DNA of 10,470 nucleotides from Candidatus Iainarchaeum sp. (GCA_018651445.1 JABIDZ010000128.1:1-10470), one strand, 5' to 3'. Shown: positions 1-6,411, numbered from the stretch's first letter. A program made the numbers and translations. The notes: generated by a model from the sequence alone, not told the origin.

Positions 1-300
1 TCGCTAAAAGTAATTCTTGAAGTACCCGTTCACGAGTACATGATGTTATACGGAAAAACTCCTAACCGAGCTTTGGTATTTAGACACGTAGAAAATGGTC
101 GAAGTCCATTAATCGCAGTAAAGGTTGGTCGGTTCTCAACAGACATGAAACCAAGCATAATTATTTTGCACGGAGACTTTACTAAAAAAGATGTTGATCC
201 GATTGCAATAAAAATTGCGGAAAGTGAAAAAATTCCTTTGATAACTACTAGCATGTCAATGGAAGATATTACTAAACAACTAAGTGCTTTTGAAAATTAG
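1..300 (+). CDS. C-terminal part of an unidentified protein, possibly DRTGG-like
   Basis: The reading frame is open from the first base of the window and ends at TAG 298-300, so at least 99 residues are present and the N-terminus lies upstream. An internal ATG at 40 is probably not the start, because the frame continues unbroken before it. The visible part alternates beta and alpha: a hydrophobic strand ending in HG (IIILHG), a helix, then EKIPLITT and a last helix. This strand-HG/GG-helix-'IPxIxT' layout resembles DRTGG-type regulatory domains, which often sit at the C-terminus of archaeal regulators or phosphotransacetylase-like proteins. I do not recognise the family with certainty and assign no function. 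The gene converges on NMD3, with a 10-base gap. Confidence 0.7.
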   Translation, partial: SLKVILEVPVHEYMMLYGKTPNRALVFRHVENGRSPLIAVKVGRFSTDMKPSIIILHGDFTKKDVDPIAIKIAESEKIPLITTSMSMEDITKQLSAFEN

Positions 301-320
301 TTGTTAAAAACTATTTTTTT
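298..320 (+). terminator. Weak stem plus T7 tract after the partial gene
   Basis: A 5-bp stem (TAGTT 298-302 with AACTA 309-313) is followed at once by seven T residues (314-320). The T tract lies over the last codons of the convergent NMD3 gene, whose Lys-Lys ending supplies the A-rich complement. Archaeal termination relies mainly on U-tracts, so this is a plausible end for the plus-strand transcript. The stem is weak. Confidence 0.35.
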
Positions 321-1006
321 ATACAATAAGTATTTCGATACTTGTCTTTTCCATTTTCTCTTCCAGTTAGTTTTCGAGAATTCTTTATTTGTACATCAAA
401 TAATTGTGCAACACGTCTAGCAACTTTTGCAGCAGCGTTTTTGCTTCCAACCCACAAGTCGTACCCATTTTTTATTTCAATTACTTTTGAAGTATCTGCC
501 AAAGTATTCTTTGATTTTTCTCTTGACAATAAATCTATAGCAATTGCGTACATTTCTTTTGCTGTGTCTTTTGAACTAGAACGTAACTGAATTATTGCTT
601 CACGATAATCTGCATTTAATTTCATACACGCGTCACAAGTAACATCTTTTAATTGAAATTTAACAAAACTTTCTTTTTCAACTAACTGATTAGACAAAAT
701 TCCAGTTACCTTTATTTTTGCTTCGTAATCAATATCAGAGTACTTTTCTATTTCAACAAAGACTTTCGAGTCCGCGAGTTCATCTATCACATTTACTTTG
801 GACGCGACTTCTTCTGCAATAAGCGAATCACTAAATTCTATCCACTTCCCGCGTACTTTTATTTTACCACAATGCTTACAAACAGTCATATTTATCTTGT
901 CCATTGAAAAGAATTCTTTTCCTTCCATAAAACAATCAACGCAAATCTTTCCTACTAGGAAATCCTTCTCTTTTCCACATCTGGGACAAAATTTTTTAAA
1001 AGACAT
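311..1006 (-). CDS. nmd3: NMD3-family ribosomal large-subunit biogenesis protein
   Basis: The product is a 231-residue NMD3-family protein. In eukaryotes NMD3 binds the 60S subunit and acts as its export adaptor. In archaea, which have no nucleus, a role in late 50S maturation is likely but inferred. The signature is the cysteine-rich N-terminus: C7/C10, C22/C25, C43/C46 and C124/C127, enough for two zinc sites. After the last pair comes the family hallmark 'YREAIIQLR' (134-142). The C-terminal part (about 175-231) carries the usual end, a 'DLWVGSKNAA' segment followed by 'S-RKLTGRENGKDKY'. The eukaryotic C-terminal export region is absent, as expected for an archaeal form. The ATG at 1006 sits just before the first CxxC, so an earlier start is unlikely. 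It lies 62 bases downstream of the aCPSF2-like gene and has its own TATA-like box. Confidence 0.9.
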   Translation of the reverse strand: MSFKKFCPRCGKEKDFLVGKICVDCFMEGKEFFSMDKINMTVCKHCGKIKVRGKWIEFSDSLIAEEVASKVNVIDELADSKVFVEIEKYSDIDYEAKIKVTGILSNQLVEKESFVKFQLKDVTCDACMKLNADYREAIIQLRSSSKDTAKEMYAIAIDLLSREKSKNTLADTSKVIEIKNGYDLWVGSKNAAAKVARRVAQLFDVQIKNSRKLTGRENGKDKYRNTYCIKK

Positions 1007-1030
1007 AATAATCTATTCAAAAAAAGAGTT

Positions 1031-1040
1031 AATATAATTA
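1031..1040 (-). promoter_or_regulatory. TATA box of the NMD3 gene
   Basis: On the minus strand the sequence reads TAATTATATT, centred about 29 bases before the NMD3 ATG. This fits transcription starting at or within a few bases of the start codon. A run of seven T on the minus strand (1019-1025) lies between this box and the ATG and may also end the upstream aCPSF2 transcript. Confidence 0.5.
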
Positions 1041-1068
1041 ACTAAATTAAGTAAAATTGCGTAAATAA

Positions 1069-2337
1069 CTAGAAATTGATTTTTTGGTCTGCTCGAACGA
1101 TTTCAGTGTCTATTCCTAATCGTTCTTCAATTGATTTCTCAAATATAGGCATTACGTCTTTATCCCCGTGAATTAAAAATGCTTTTTTTGGAGACCATTT
1201 TTTTAGCGCTCGCAACATTTCTTCTTGTCCTGGGTGCGCAGACAAATCAAACTTTTCGTATTTACAATTAACTTTTACTATAGCCCCATTTTTTCCATAA
1301 GGTAATTTGCCTTCCTCGAGTAACATTCTTCCGGGCGTTTCTATTGCTTGGTAACCAGTTAAATGTAATTTGCTTTTTGGATCATTAAGAATTTGTTGTG
1401 CATACCACATTACGGGTCCACCTTTCATCATCCCAGATGTTGTTACTATTACAGACGGTTTTTTCATTGCTTTTTTTCGGTCTCCAAAACCACCAATCCA
1501 ATTAATTTCTTTCAAACCTTTTCTTAGTCTCTTTGGATTCTTAATTAAGTTTGAGTGTTGCAAGTAAAGATTCGCTACTTTTTTTCCCATTCCGTCAAGA
1601 TAAATATCCGCATTAATATTGTAGCTAGTTAAAATGTCAACAATTTCTTGGCTTCGTCCAACAGCAAATGCTGGGATGATTGCGTGTCCACCTTGTTCAA
1701 TAGTGTTTTGAACAGATTCACACAAGTTTTTTTCAACTTCTTTTCGGTTAGGGTGTTCTCGATCCCCATACGTTGATTCAATCAAAACGTAATCAGCTTT
1801 CTCTTTTATTATTGTTCCACTATGCAATTGCGTTTCTTCGAGTTTAAAATCTCCAGTGTAAACAAAACTTTTGTCATCGTGCTCAAACCGAGTTATTGAC
1901 GAACCAAGAATATGTGCTGCATCCGTAAATTGTAATGACACTTCATCAGTCACATGTAGTTCTTTGTTATACGGTAAAATAAAATTGTATTTGTGTGTTC
2001 TGATTATATCGTCTTTTGAGTATTTTGGAACAGCTCCTTCAAAATCCGCGATCTTTAAAGAATCCTGCCATAAAATATCTGCGATTTCAAGTGTGGGTTG
2101 GGTCATAAAGCTTAGTGCTTCTGATTTTTTGTAATAATAAGGCAAGTAACCAGAGTGATCTAAGTGTGCGTGCGAAATAATCACTGCTTTTATGTTTTCA
2201 GTTACATCTAATGGATATCTAATTCCGCCCGGTTCTAGTTTCACACCATAATCGAGTAAGAATTTTTCTCCAAAATCAAGTAAAAACCCACTTCTACCTA
2301 CTTCTTCACATGCTCCAAGGCCACGAATACTATACAT
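1069..2337 (-). CDS. Beta-CASP ribonuclease, aCPSF2 type
   Basis: The product is a 422-residue metallo-beta-lactamase/beta-CASP nuclease related to CPSF73, the 3'-end processing endonuclease. It should cut single-stranded RNA in the cytoplasm in RNA maturation or decay. Visible motifs, in order: motif 1 LLDYG (D29); motif 2 HAHLDHSG (H56, H58, D60, H61); motif 3 AAHILGSS (H142); motif 4 YTGDFK (D163); beta-CASP motif A ESTYGD (E187); motif B PAFAVGRSQE; TSGMMKGGP; a GYQAIETPGR segment; motif C histidine in SAHPGQ (H368); and a terminal HGD (H390). All expected metal ligands are present. It lacks the N-terminal KH domains of aCPSF1/FttA (about 630-640 residues). The GYQ...TPGR segment fits aCPSF2 better than aRNase J, though subfamily placement is less certain than family. 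The start EVGRSG-proximal 'MYSIRGLG' is typical. DUF1405 lies 44 bases upstream and NMD3 62 bases downstream. Confidence 0.92.
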   Translation of the reverse strand: MYSIRGLGACEEVGRSGFLLDFGEKFLLDYGVKLEPGGIRYPLDVTENIKAVIISHAHLDHSGYLPYYYKKSEALSFMTQPTLEIADILWQDSLKIADFEGAVPKYSKDDIIRTHKYNFILPYNKELHVTDEVSLQFTDAAHILGSSITRFEHDDKSFVYTGDFKLEETQLHSGTIIKEKADYVLIESTYGDREHPNRKEVEKNLCESVQNTIEQGGHAIIPAFAVGRSQEIVDILTSYNINADIYLDGMGKKVANLYLQHSNLIKNPKRLRKGLKEINWIGGFGDRKKAMKKPSVIVTTSGMMKGGPVMWYAQQILNDPKSKLHLTGYQAIETPGRMLLEEGKLPYGKNGAIVKVNCKYEKFDLSAHPGQEEMLRALKKWSPKKAFLIHGDKDVMPIFEKSIEERLGIDTEIVRADQKINF

Positions 2338-2356
2338 TTTTCTTCACAAAGACATA

Positions 2357-2377
2357 AGGTATAATTCCTTTATATTT
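2357..2377 (-). promoter_or_regulatory. Two possible TATA boxes before the aCPSF2-like gene
   Basis: On the minus strand, AAATATAA (2370-2377) would put the RNA start about 11 bases before the ATG. A nearer ATTATACC (2357-2364) is about 24 bases from the ATG and would give a leaderless transcript. Which one is used cannot be decided by eye. The farther box lies just past the stop codon of the upstream DUF1405-like gene. Confidence 0.4.
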
Positions 2378-2381
2378 CTTG

Positions 2382-2924
2382 TCATTTGCGCTTAAAAAAT
2401 ACGAAATACAAGAAAAATGGAATTATTATTGTTAAGAACACTGAAAAAATCAGTATTATTGTAAAATACTGTGCGTAAAAGAAAGGATGGGTTCCAACCA
2501 CATAATCAAAAAAATCGTTTATTAAAAACCAAATGACTGCAATCCCAACAAGCTTTTTGTTAAAAGAGAAATATTTGTAGAAAATGATTATTTCAATTAA
2601 CAAGAAAATATGTCCTATTACTAAGTGTAAATAATTTAGTGGGTTTACTGTTAAGAAAACAACAAATAATGTCCACAACGAAAACTTTATGCTACCAAAA
2701 ATCGCTATTGTTCCAAGCAAAGACAAATTCTTCTCTTTGATTTTTGATAAGAGTAACGCACCAAATATTATTGCGTACAACGGACAATCAATGACAAAGA
2801 TCCAAAACAAAGGATTTGTAGTATCAAGTTTCCAACCATAATAAGTTAACCCGTACAACCCGGCTATAAAATTAATTATTGCTAGCGCAAACAAAAACTT
2901 TTTGTTTTGTAATTTTTCAAGCAT
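2382..2924 (-). CDS. DUF1405-like multi-pass membrane protein
   Basis: The product is a 180-residue integral membrane protein with about six hydrophobic segments: roughly residues 10-28, 40-60, 68-92, 97-116, 122-141 and 151-176. It ends in a basic KRK tail. The pattern fits the DUF1405 family of uncharacterised bacterial and archaeal membrane proteins: an early N-x-x-x-G-x-x-G-x-x-YY stretch, then PLFWIFVIDCPLY (W41, D46, P48), the GSIKFSLW segment (K80, W84), and a helix with H100, H105 and E111. Polar residues inside membrane segments (D46, K80, H100, H105, E111) suggest a buried functional site, but no reaction is known. The family call is from memory of the pattern and is fairly likely. 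The gene has its own TATA box, so despite lying between the DsbA-like and aCPSF2-like genes it need not be co-transcribed with either. Confidence 0.75.
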   Translation of the reverse strand: MLEKLQNKKFLFALAIINFIAGLYGLTYYGWKLDTTNPLFWIFVIDCPLYAIIFGALLLSKIKEKNLSLLGTIAIFGSIKFSLWTLFVVFLTVNPLNYLHLVIGHIFLLIEIIIFYKYFSFNKKLVGIAVIWFLINDFFDYVVGTHPFFYAQYFTIILIFSVFLTIIIPFFLYFVFFKRK

Positions 2925-2945
2925 AATTAAATTAATACGAATTAA

Positions 2946-2953
2946 AATATAAA
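2946..2953 (-). promoter_or_regulatory. TATA box of the DUF1405-like gene
   Basis: On the minus strand the sequence reads TTTATATT, close to the archaeal consensus. It is centred about 25-26 bases before the ATG at 2924, which is the spacing for a leaderless transcript. Confidence 0.6.
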
Positions 2954-2957
2954 TTCA

Positions 2958-3012
2958 TGCGAATATTACCTCACCAAAGTGCGTGCATTTCATGAAATGA
3001 GATGCATTCGCA
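2958..3012. repeat. Nested inverted repeat with a 14-bp perfect palindrome
   Basis: The outer arms TGCGAAT (2958-2964) and ATTCGCA (3006-3012) are exact reverse complements. They enclose the perfect palindrome CATTTCATGAAATG (2986-2999). The element lies directly upstream of the DUF1405 TATA box, so it could be an operator for that gene. It could also fold as part of the 3' region of the DsbA-like transcript. Confidence 0.5.
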
Positions 3013-3050
3013 AACCCGTCAACGGAAATTTGCACTAGCAAATTTGGGTT
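3013..3050. repeat. Strong short hairpin with outer clamp
   Basis: AAATTTGC (3026-3033) and GCAAATTT (3038-3045) form a perfect 8-bp stem around the loop ACTA. Directly outside, AACCC (3013-3017) can pair with GGGTT (3046-3050), with CCGTCAACGG partly bulged on one side. No gene lies here. On the plus strand the hairpin is followed by GTTTT, which is a weak terminator at best. Confidence 0.45.
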
Positions 3051-3092
3051 GTTTTAAAAAAAGAAAAGAAACTGTGTCGTTATGACACAGTT
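3050..3092 (-). terminator. Stem-loop and T-rich tract after the DsbA-like gene
   Basis: A perfect 9-bp stem (AACTGTGTC 3070-3078 with GACACAGTT 3084-3092, loop of 5) begins 12 bases past the stop codon at 3104. Read on the minus strand it is followed by TCTTTTCTTTTTTT (3069-3056). A stem plus a long T-rich tract at the right distance makes this the likely end of the DsbA-like transcript. Confidence 0.65.
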
Positions 3093-3103
3093 AATTTAGA
3101 ATT

Positions 3104-4153
3104 TTAGCACGATCCTGTTGCAGCTGTTTGTGCACCGCTTAAAGCAACACCACAAACTTCTGGTTCAACTTCAAATCCAGAACAAACCGTTGTTTTGATT
3201 CCTTCTGCTGTTCGGTCAAATCCGTTTAATACAGTTCCGTTTACTACTAGAGTTGGTGACGCACCAATTCCCATAGCTTGTGCTTTTGCTTGATCTATTG
3301 CAAACAAAGCATCTCCTTCTGCTTCAACTAAAGCCATTACTGCAGTTACATCTATACCAACTTTTTCCATTAGTTTAGTTGATTCTACAAGATCACATTC
3401 AACAGTTCCGCTATTTGCTGCAGTTCCTATTGATCCTTCACAAACCGCGTAAACGTCTTCATAGAAATCTTTTGCATACGCCCAGTAGTTTTCTGGTTCT
3501 AATTGTTGTATTGCTGCTTGTATTTTGTTTTGTTGTGTTTCATAAGCTCCATGACCATCATGGAATAATACAACGCTTACGTTTGCAGAGTCTTTCAATG
3601 CGTACGCTGCTTCTGCATATGTATCAAGAGTTGATACTCCTGCGGGACAATAACCCCAGACATATAGTTCTGCATCTGCAACTTCTTGCTTTGCTAGTTC
3701 TGCTGGCGCAGGTGGTTCTGGTTGTTCAATTGGTTCGCTCATGTTAAACGCTTGACCCAAAATTACGTGATCACTAGTTGCATAAACTACTCCTTCTCCA
3801 ACCATTGCTCCGTCTTGCGACACTTCAAAATTCATTTCGTACAAGCCATCACCAATCATATTCGAATCAATAATAGTTGCTTCAAAACTTGGGTCTAAAA
3901 CCAAATTTGTATTTAGGTAACTTGATACCGTTGTTGTTAATTCGCTTACATCCAAACTACTTTGTTCTGCAACCGGCATAAGCGCTGAAGTTGCTAATCC
4001 GCCAATAATTAATCCAATTATTAATGCGATTACAACAGTCATTGCCATTGTGCTATTACATTTTACAGTAGTTTTAGAAGGAGATTTTGTTTCTTTTTTT
4101 TCAACAATTGTTTTTGCTGAAGTTTTTTTCTTAATATTTTTTTTCTTAGTCAT
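3104..4153 (-). CDS. Membrane-anchored DsbA/thioredoxin-like protein with CPAG site
   Basis: The product has 349 residues from the ATG at 4153. A longer frame from TTG 4168 is less likely, since GAGGGGTG lies just before the ATG as a ribosome site. Layout: a very basic Lys-rich cytoplasmic tail (1-33), one membrane segment (about 36-58, with IGLIIGG), a beta-rich domain (about 65-145), a Pro-rich linker (EQPEPPAP), and a thioredoxin-fold domain (about 160-349). The active-site position reads YCPAG (C169), so only the first cysteine of the usual CxxC remains. A cis-proline motif SPTLVVNG (P300) is intact. The ending CSGF-x5-C is typical of archaeal DsbA-family proteins, and there is a final C-terminal cysteine. 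It probably works on the outer side of the membrane in thiol chemistry or folding. Without CxxC it may be an isomerase, a glutathionylation-type or mixed-disulfide protein, or a non-redox binder. No DsbB/VKOR partner is in the window. Confidence 0.85.
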   Translation of the reverse strand: MTKKKNIKKKTSAKTIVEKKETKSPSKTTVKCNSTMAMTVVIALIIGLIIGGLATSALMPVAEQSSLDVSELTTTVSSYLNTNLVLDPSFEATIIDSNMIGDGLYEMNFEVSQDGAMVGEGVVYATSDHVILGQAFNMSEPIEQPEPPAPAELAKQEVADAELYVWGYCPAGVSTLDTYAEAAYALKDSANVSVVLFHDGHGAYETQQNKIQAAIQQLEPENYWAYAKDFYEDVYAVCEGSIGTAANSGTVECDLVESTKLMEKVGIDVTAVMALVEAEGDALFAIDQAKAQAMGIGASPTLVVNGTVLNGFDRTAEGIKTTVCSGFEVEPEVCGVALSGAQTAATGSC

Positions 4154-4155
4154 AT

Positions 4156-4163
4156 ACACCCCT
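4156..4163 (-). promoter_or_regulatory. Shine-Dalgarno site deciding the start of the DsbA-like gene
   Basis: On the minus strand GAGGGGTG ends 2 bases before the ATG at 4153 and shares GGGTG-type complementarity with the archaeal 16S 3' end (consensus GGAGGTGA). It supports the ATG over the in-frame TTG at 4168, which would place this motif inside the gene. Confidence 0.5.
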
Positions 4164-4190
4164 CTCAAAAATAAAGATTTACTGATTAAT

Positions 4191-4215
4191 AAAAAAAAGA
4201 AAATGCTTTTAAATG
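4191..4215 (-). promoter_or_regulatory. TATA-like box and T tract before the DsbA-like gene
   Basis: On the minus strand ATTTAAAAGC (about 4205-4214) is a TATA-like box. It predicts an RNA start near 4184 and a leader of about 30 bases, consistent with the Shine-Dalgarno site. Just after it comes a run of T broken by one C (about 4203-4191), which may also be the U-tract that ends the MetRS transcript. Confidence 0.45.
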
Positions 4216-4230
4216 GTAAGAAAAGCTTGG

Positions 4231-4248
4231 TATGAAATGATTTTCATA
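4231..4248. repeat. 18-bp dyad between MetRS and the DsbA-like gene
   Basis: TATGAAA (4231-4237) and TTTCATA (4242-4248) are perfect inverted arms around TGAT. The dyad starts 11 bases past the MetRS stop codon and about 16 bases upstream of the TATA-like box of the next gene. It could be part of the MetRS 3' end or an upstream operator. Confidence 0.4.
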
Positions 4249-4259
4249 GGAAGATAGGG

Positions 4260-5900
4260 CTATTTCCCACTAAACTTTTTTCTAAAATCATCTATTTGTT
4301 TTTTTTCTAGTTTTTCGAATAAAATGCCTTGCGGTACAAGTTTTGTTCCGTCTTTTATTTCATCAAATGCATTCTCAAAACCACTTTTTATGTCAAAACC
4401 AATTATTTGAGCTACTTTTTCTGCTGCACTTGGAATAAACGGACGATAAACTAATGAGAGAACTTTAAGCAAATCAATACACTCTGCAATTACTTCGCCT
4501 GCTTCAGCTAAATTGTCTTTTACTAGCTTCCAAGGTTCTTTGTCTTGTAAGAACTTGTTCCCTAATGAAGAAATTTCGTTTGCTTTTGTTAGAGCATCGC
4601 GTTCTCTACTTCGATCAAGCAAAGCAAAGTACTCTTTTAATAATTTTTCAACATCTGTTTTCAATGGCGAAGACTTTTTTGCTGGTTTTTTTCCTTCAAA
4701 GAATTTTTCGGTTAAAGAAACTACTCGGTTAACAAAATTACCAAAATTTCCAACAAGTTCGTTGTTTACTTTTGCGTAAAAATCATCCCAAACAAATTCT
4801 GTGTCATTATCTTCAGGTCTCATTCGAAATAAATAATATCTCCACACATCACTAGCAATTCCTGATTTGATTGCGTCATCTCCAAACACTCCAGTTCCTT
4901 TGCTCTTTGAAAATTTTGCATTTCCATAATTAATGTAAGCTGTTGAATCAAGAACATCAATAATATTGTAACCATCTTCGCAACCAATCAAATATGACGG
5001 GAACATTATGCTGTGGAACGGGACATTGTCTTTTCCCATAAACTGGTAAAGCAAAATATCTTTGTCTTTCCACCAAGACGCGTATTTGTCTCCAAGACAT
5101 TCTTTTGTTATTCCGATATAACCGATTGGTGCGTCAAACCAACTATAGAATACTTTGTCTTCCCAACCTTCTAATGGAACTGAAATACCCCATTTTAAGT
5201 CTCTTGTAATTGCCCTAGGTTCTAAACCTCTTTTGAACCATTGCTGCGTAATTGAAACTGCTTGTGCACTCCACTTGTCTTTTCGTTCGTTAAAAAACTT
5301 TTCTAACGTTGGTTGTAATTTTTTCAAGTCAACGTAAAGATGTTTTGTTTTCTTTAGAATTGGTTTTGTTCCATCAAGTTTGCTAATAGGATTAATTAAT
5401 TCTTTTTGATCGATTAGGTGACCGCATGAATCACATTGATCGCCTCTCGCTCCTTTCGCATTACAATGTGGGCATTCTCCTTCTACAAATCTATCGCTTA
5501 AGAAAGTTTCACTCTTTTCTGAGTACAATTGTTCTATTTCTTTTTCAATAATTAAACCTTTTTTGTAGAGTTTTAAAAAAATGTCTTTTGCTACTTCTCT
5601 GTTTTCTTTGCTTGTTGTTCTTCCTAAACAATCATAGCTTGTTCCAAACCAATCATAAACCTCTTTGTGGATTTTAAAATATTTTTCAACTAATTCTTCT
5701 ACAGTTATTCCTTCTTCTCGCGCCTTGTTCTCAGTTGTTGTTCCGAATTCATCTGTTCCAAGAACATATAAAACTTCATTTCCGCGTAGTCGTTGGTATC
5801 TAGCATAACAATCCGCACTTAACACTGAACCAATTAGGTTTCCTAGATGTGGAATATTATTTACGTAAGGTAAAGCACTGGTAACTAGTATTTTTGTCAT
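4260..5900 (-). CDS. metG: Methionyl-tRNA synthetase, archaeal type
   Basis: The enzyme charges tRNA-Met with methionine using ATP in the cytoplasm. It has 546 residues and class I features. The HIGH motif appears as HLGN (18-21) after SALPYVNNIP. The methionine-site region reads GTDEFGT. A zinc knuckle lies in the connective domain (C143/C146 and C156/C159, CPHC-x9-CDSC). WFDAPIGYI is clear, and the KMSKS loop reads KFSKS (329-333). The Rossmann core and the helical anticodon-binding domain are complete. The C-terminal EMAP-II/Trbp tRNA-binding domain found in longer MetRS forms is absent, so it resembles archaeal enzymes that lack it or carry it on a separate protein. The ATG at 5900 gives the normal N-terminus. 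It lies 32 bases downstream of the minus-strand NUDIX gene but has its own TATA-like sequence. Confidence 0.97.
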   Translation of the reverse strand: MTKILVTSALPYVNNIPHLGNLIGSVLSADCYARYQRLRGNEVLYVLGTDEFGTTTENKAREEGITVEELVEKYFKIHKEVYDWFGTSYDCLGRTTSKENREVAKDIFLKLYKKGLIIEKEIEQLYSEKSETFLSDRFVEGECPHCNAKGARGDQCDSCGHLIDQKELINPISKLDGTKPILKKTKHLYVDLKKLQPTLEKFFNERKDKWSAQAVSITQQWFKRGLEPRAITRDLKWGISVPLEGWEDKVFYSWFDAPIGYIGITKECLGDKYASWWKDKDILLYQFMGKDNVPFHSIMFPSYLIGCEDGYNIIDVLDSTAYINYGNAKFSKSKGTGVFGDDAIKSGIASDVWRYYLFRMRPEDNDTEFVWDDFYAKVNNELVGNFGNFVNRVVSLTEKFFEGKKPAKKSSPLKTDVEKLLKEYFALLDRSRERDALTKANEISSLGNKFLQDKEPWKLVKDNLAEAGEVIAECIDLLKVLSLVYRPFIPSAAEKVAQIIGFDIKSGFENAFDEIKDGTKLVPQGILFEKLEKKQIDDFRKKFSGK

Positions 5901-5913
5901 AATAAGAAATTGT

Positions 5914-5931
5914 CTATAAAAGCTTTTAAAT
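5914..5931 (-). promoter_or_regulatory. Overlapping TATA-like boxes in a palindrome before metG
   Basis: On the minus strand ATTTAAAAG (5923-5931) is centred about 27 bases before the metG ATG, fitting a leaderless transcript. It overlaps the perfect 12-bp palindrome TAAAAGCTTTTA (5917-5928), whose other half gives a second TATA-like CTTTTATA. The site begins just at the stop codon of the upstream NUDIX gene. Confidence 0.45.
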
Positions 5932-5932
5932 C

Positions 5933-6334
5933 CTAATTTTTTGCTTTTACGATTTCCAAAGCTTCTTTTATCAGCACAGGCATATGCTCAAAAGTTAAAT
6001 TGAAATTTGTAAGGTCTTCTAGTTTAACCCATTTATAATCGCCGATTTCATCTTCTTGCAACTTTATTTCTCCACCCGCATATTTACAAGCAAAACCTAA
6101 GATGAAAGAATCTAGTTCGTGAACCGCGGATATGTTAAACATTTTTACCATTTCAACTTCTAAATTAGTTTCTTCTTTTACTTCTCGGCGAAGCGTTTCT
6201 TCTATTTGTTCTCCTTTTTCCATGTGCCCACCAAGAATCCCCCATGTTTTATCACGATTCAATAACAAAAGCATTTCGTCTTTGTCATTGAAAATATAAG
6301 CACCTATTCTCACTTCAAACAAATCACGAACCAT
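5933..6334 (-). CDS. NUDIX hydrolase (left of divergent pair)
   Basis: The product is a 133-residue single-domain NUDIX hydrolase. Such enzymes split compounds of the form nucleoside diphosphate linked to X, releasing NMP or phosphate; the substrate here cannot be told. The Nudix box spans residues 36-58: G36-x5-E42-x7-R50-E51-V52-x-E54-E55-x-N57-L58. The catalytic and metal-binding REVKEE core is intact. The usual glycine near the end of the box is replaced by Asn57. 'WGILGGHMEKGE' precedes it and YKWVKLEDL (about 100-108) follows in the normal place. The ATG at 6334 is 25 bases from a TATA box. It is divergent to a second NUDIX gene of the same length and box position, and is followed 32 bases later by metG. 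Confidence 0.92.
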   Translation of the reverse strand: MVRDLFEVRIGAYIFNDKDEMLLLLNRDKTWGILGGHMEKGEQIEETLRREVKEETNLEVEMVKMFNISAVHELDSFILGFACKYAGGEIKLQEDEIGDYKWVKLEDLTNFNLTFEHMPVLIKEALEIVKAKN

Positions 6335-6354
6335 AACATAAACACATTAACAAC

Positions 6355-6363
6355 CAAATAAAA
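6355..6363 (-). promoter_or_regulatory. TATA box of the left NUDIX gene
   Basis: On the minus strand the sequence reads CTTTTATTT after an A-rich stretch that would serve as the B recognition element. It is centred about 25 bases before the ATG at 6334, the spacing for a leaderless transcript. Confidence 0.5.
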
Positions 6364-6378
6364 GTTTTTTGCAAAAAT

Positions 6379-6388
6379 GACAATTGTC
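6379..6388. promoter_or_regulatory. 10-bp perfect palindrome midway between divergent NUDIX genes
   Basis: GACAATTGTC is a perfect palindrome centred at 6383.5. The midpoint of the two start codons (6334 and 6433) is also 6383.5, and the TATA-like boxes are nearly mirror-placed around it. This suggests one operator serving both promoters. The regulator is unknown. Confidence 0.45.
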
Positions 6389-6401
6389 GAAGAAACGAGA
6401 A

Positions 6402-6411
6402 AGTTAATAAA
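6402..6411 (+). promoter_or_regulatory. TATA-like box of the right NUDIX gene
   Basis: AGTTAATAAA follows GAGAA (possible B recognition element) and is centred about 26 bases before the ATG at 6433. This favours that ATG as the start of a leaderless transcript over the TTG at 6415. Confidence 0.45.

Noticed and set aside
1069..2337. Calling the nuclease aCPSF1/FttA or aRNase J
   Set aside because: The N-terminal KH domains of aCPSF1 are absent, and the C-terminal GYQ...TPGR segment fits aCPSF2 better than aRNase J.
2925..3103. A tRNA gene or CRISPR repeats in the hairpin-rich spacer
   Set aside because: The dyads do not form a cloverleaf, there is no T-arm motif, and no repeat unit recurs with spacers.
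3379..3747. 122-residue plus-strand open frame antisense to the DsbA-like gene
   Set aside because: It mirrors the coding pattern of the real gene and is dominated by Leu, Val and His from reverse reading. It has no promoter or domain, while the minus-strand protein has clear family features.
4154..4168. TTG start adding five residues to the DsbA-like protein
   Set aside because: The added codons contain the likely Shine-Dalgarno motif of the ATG at 4153.
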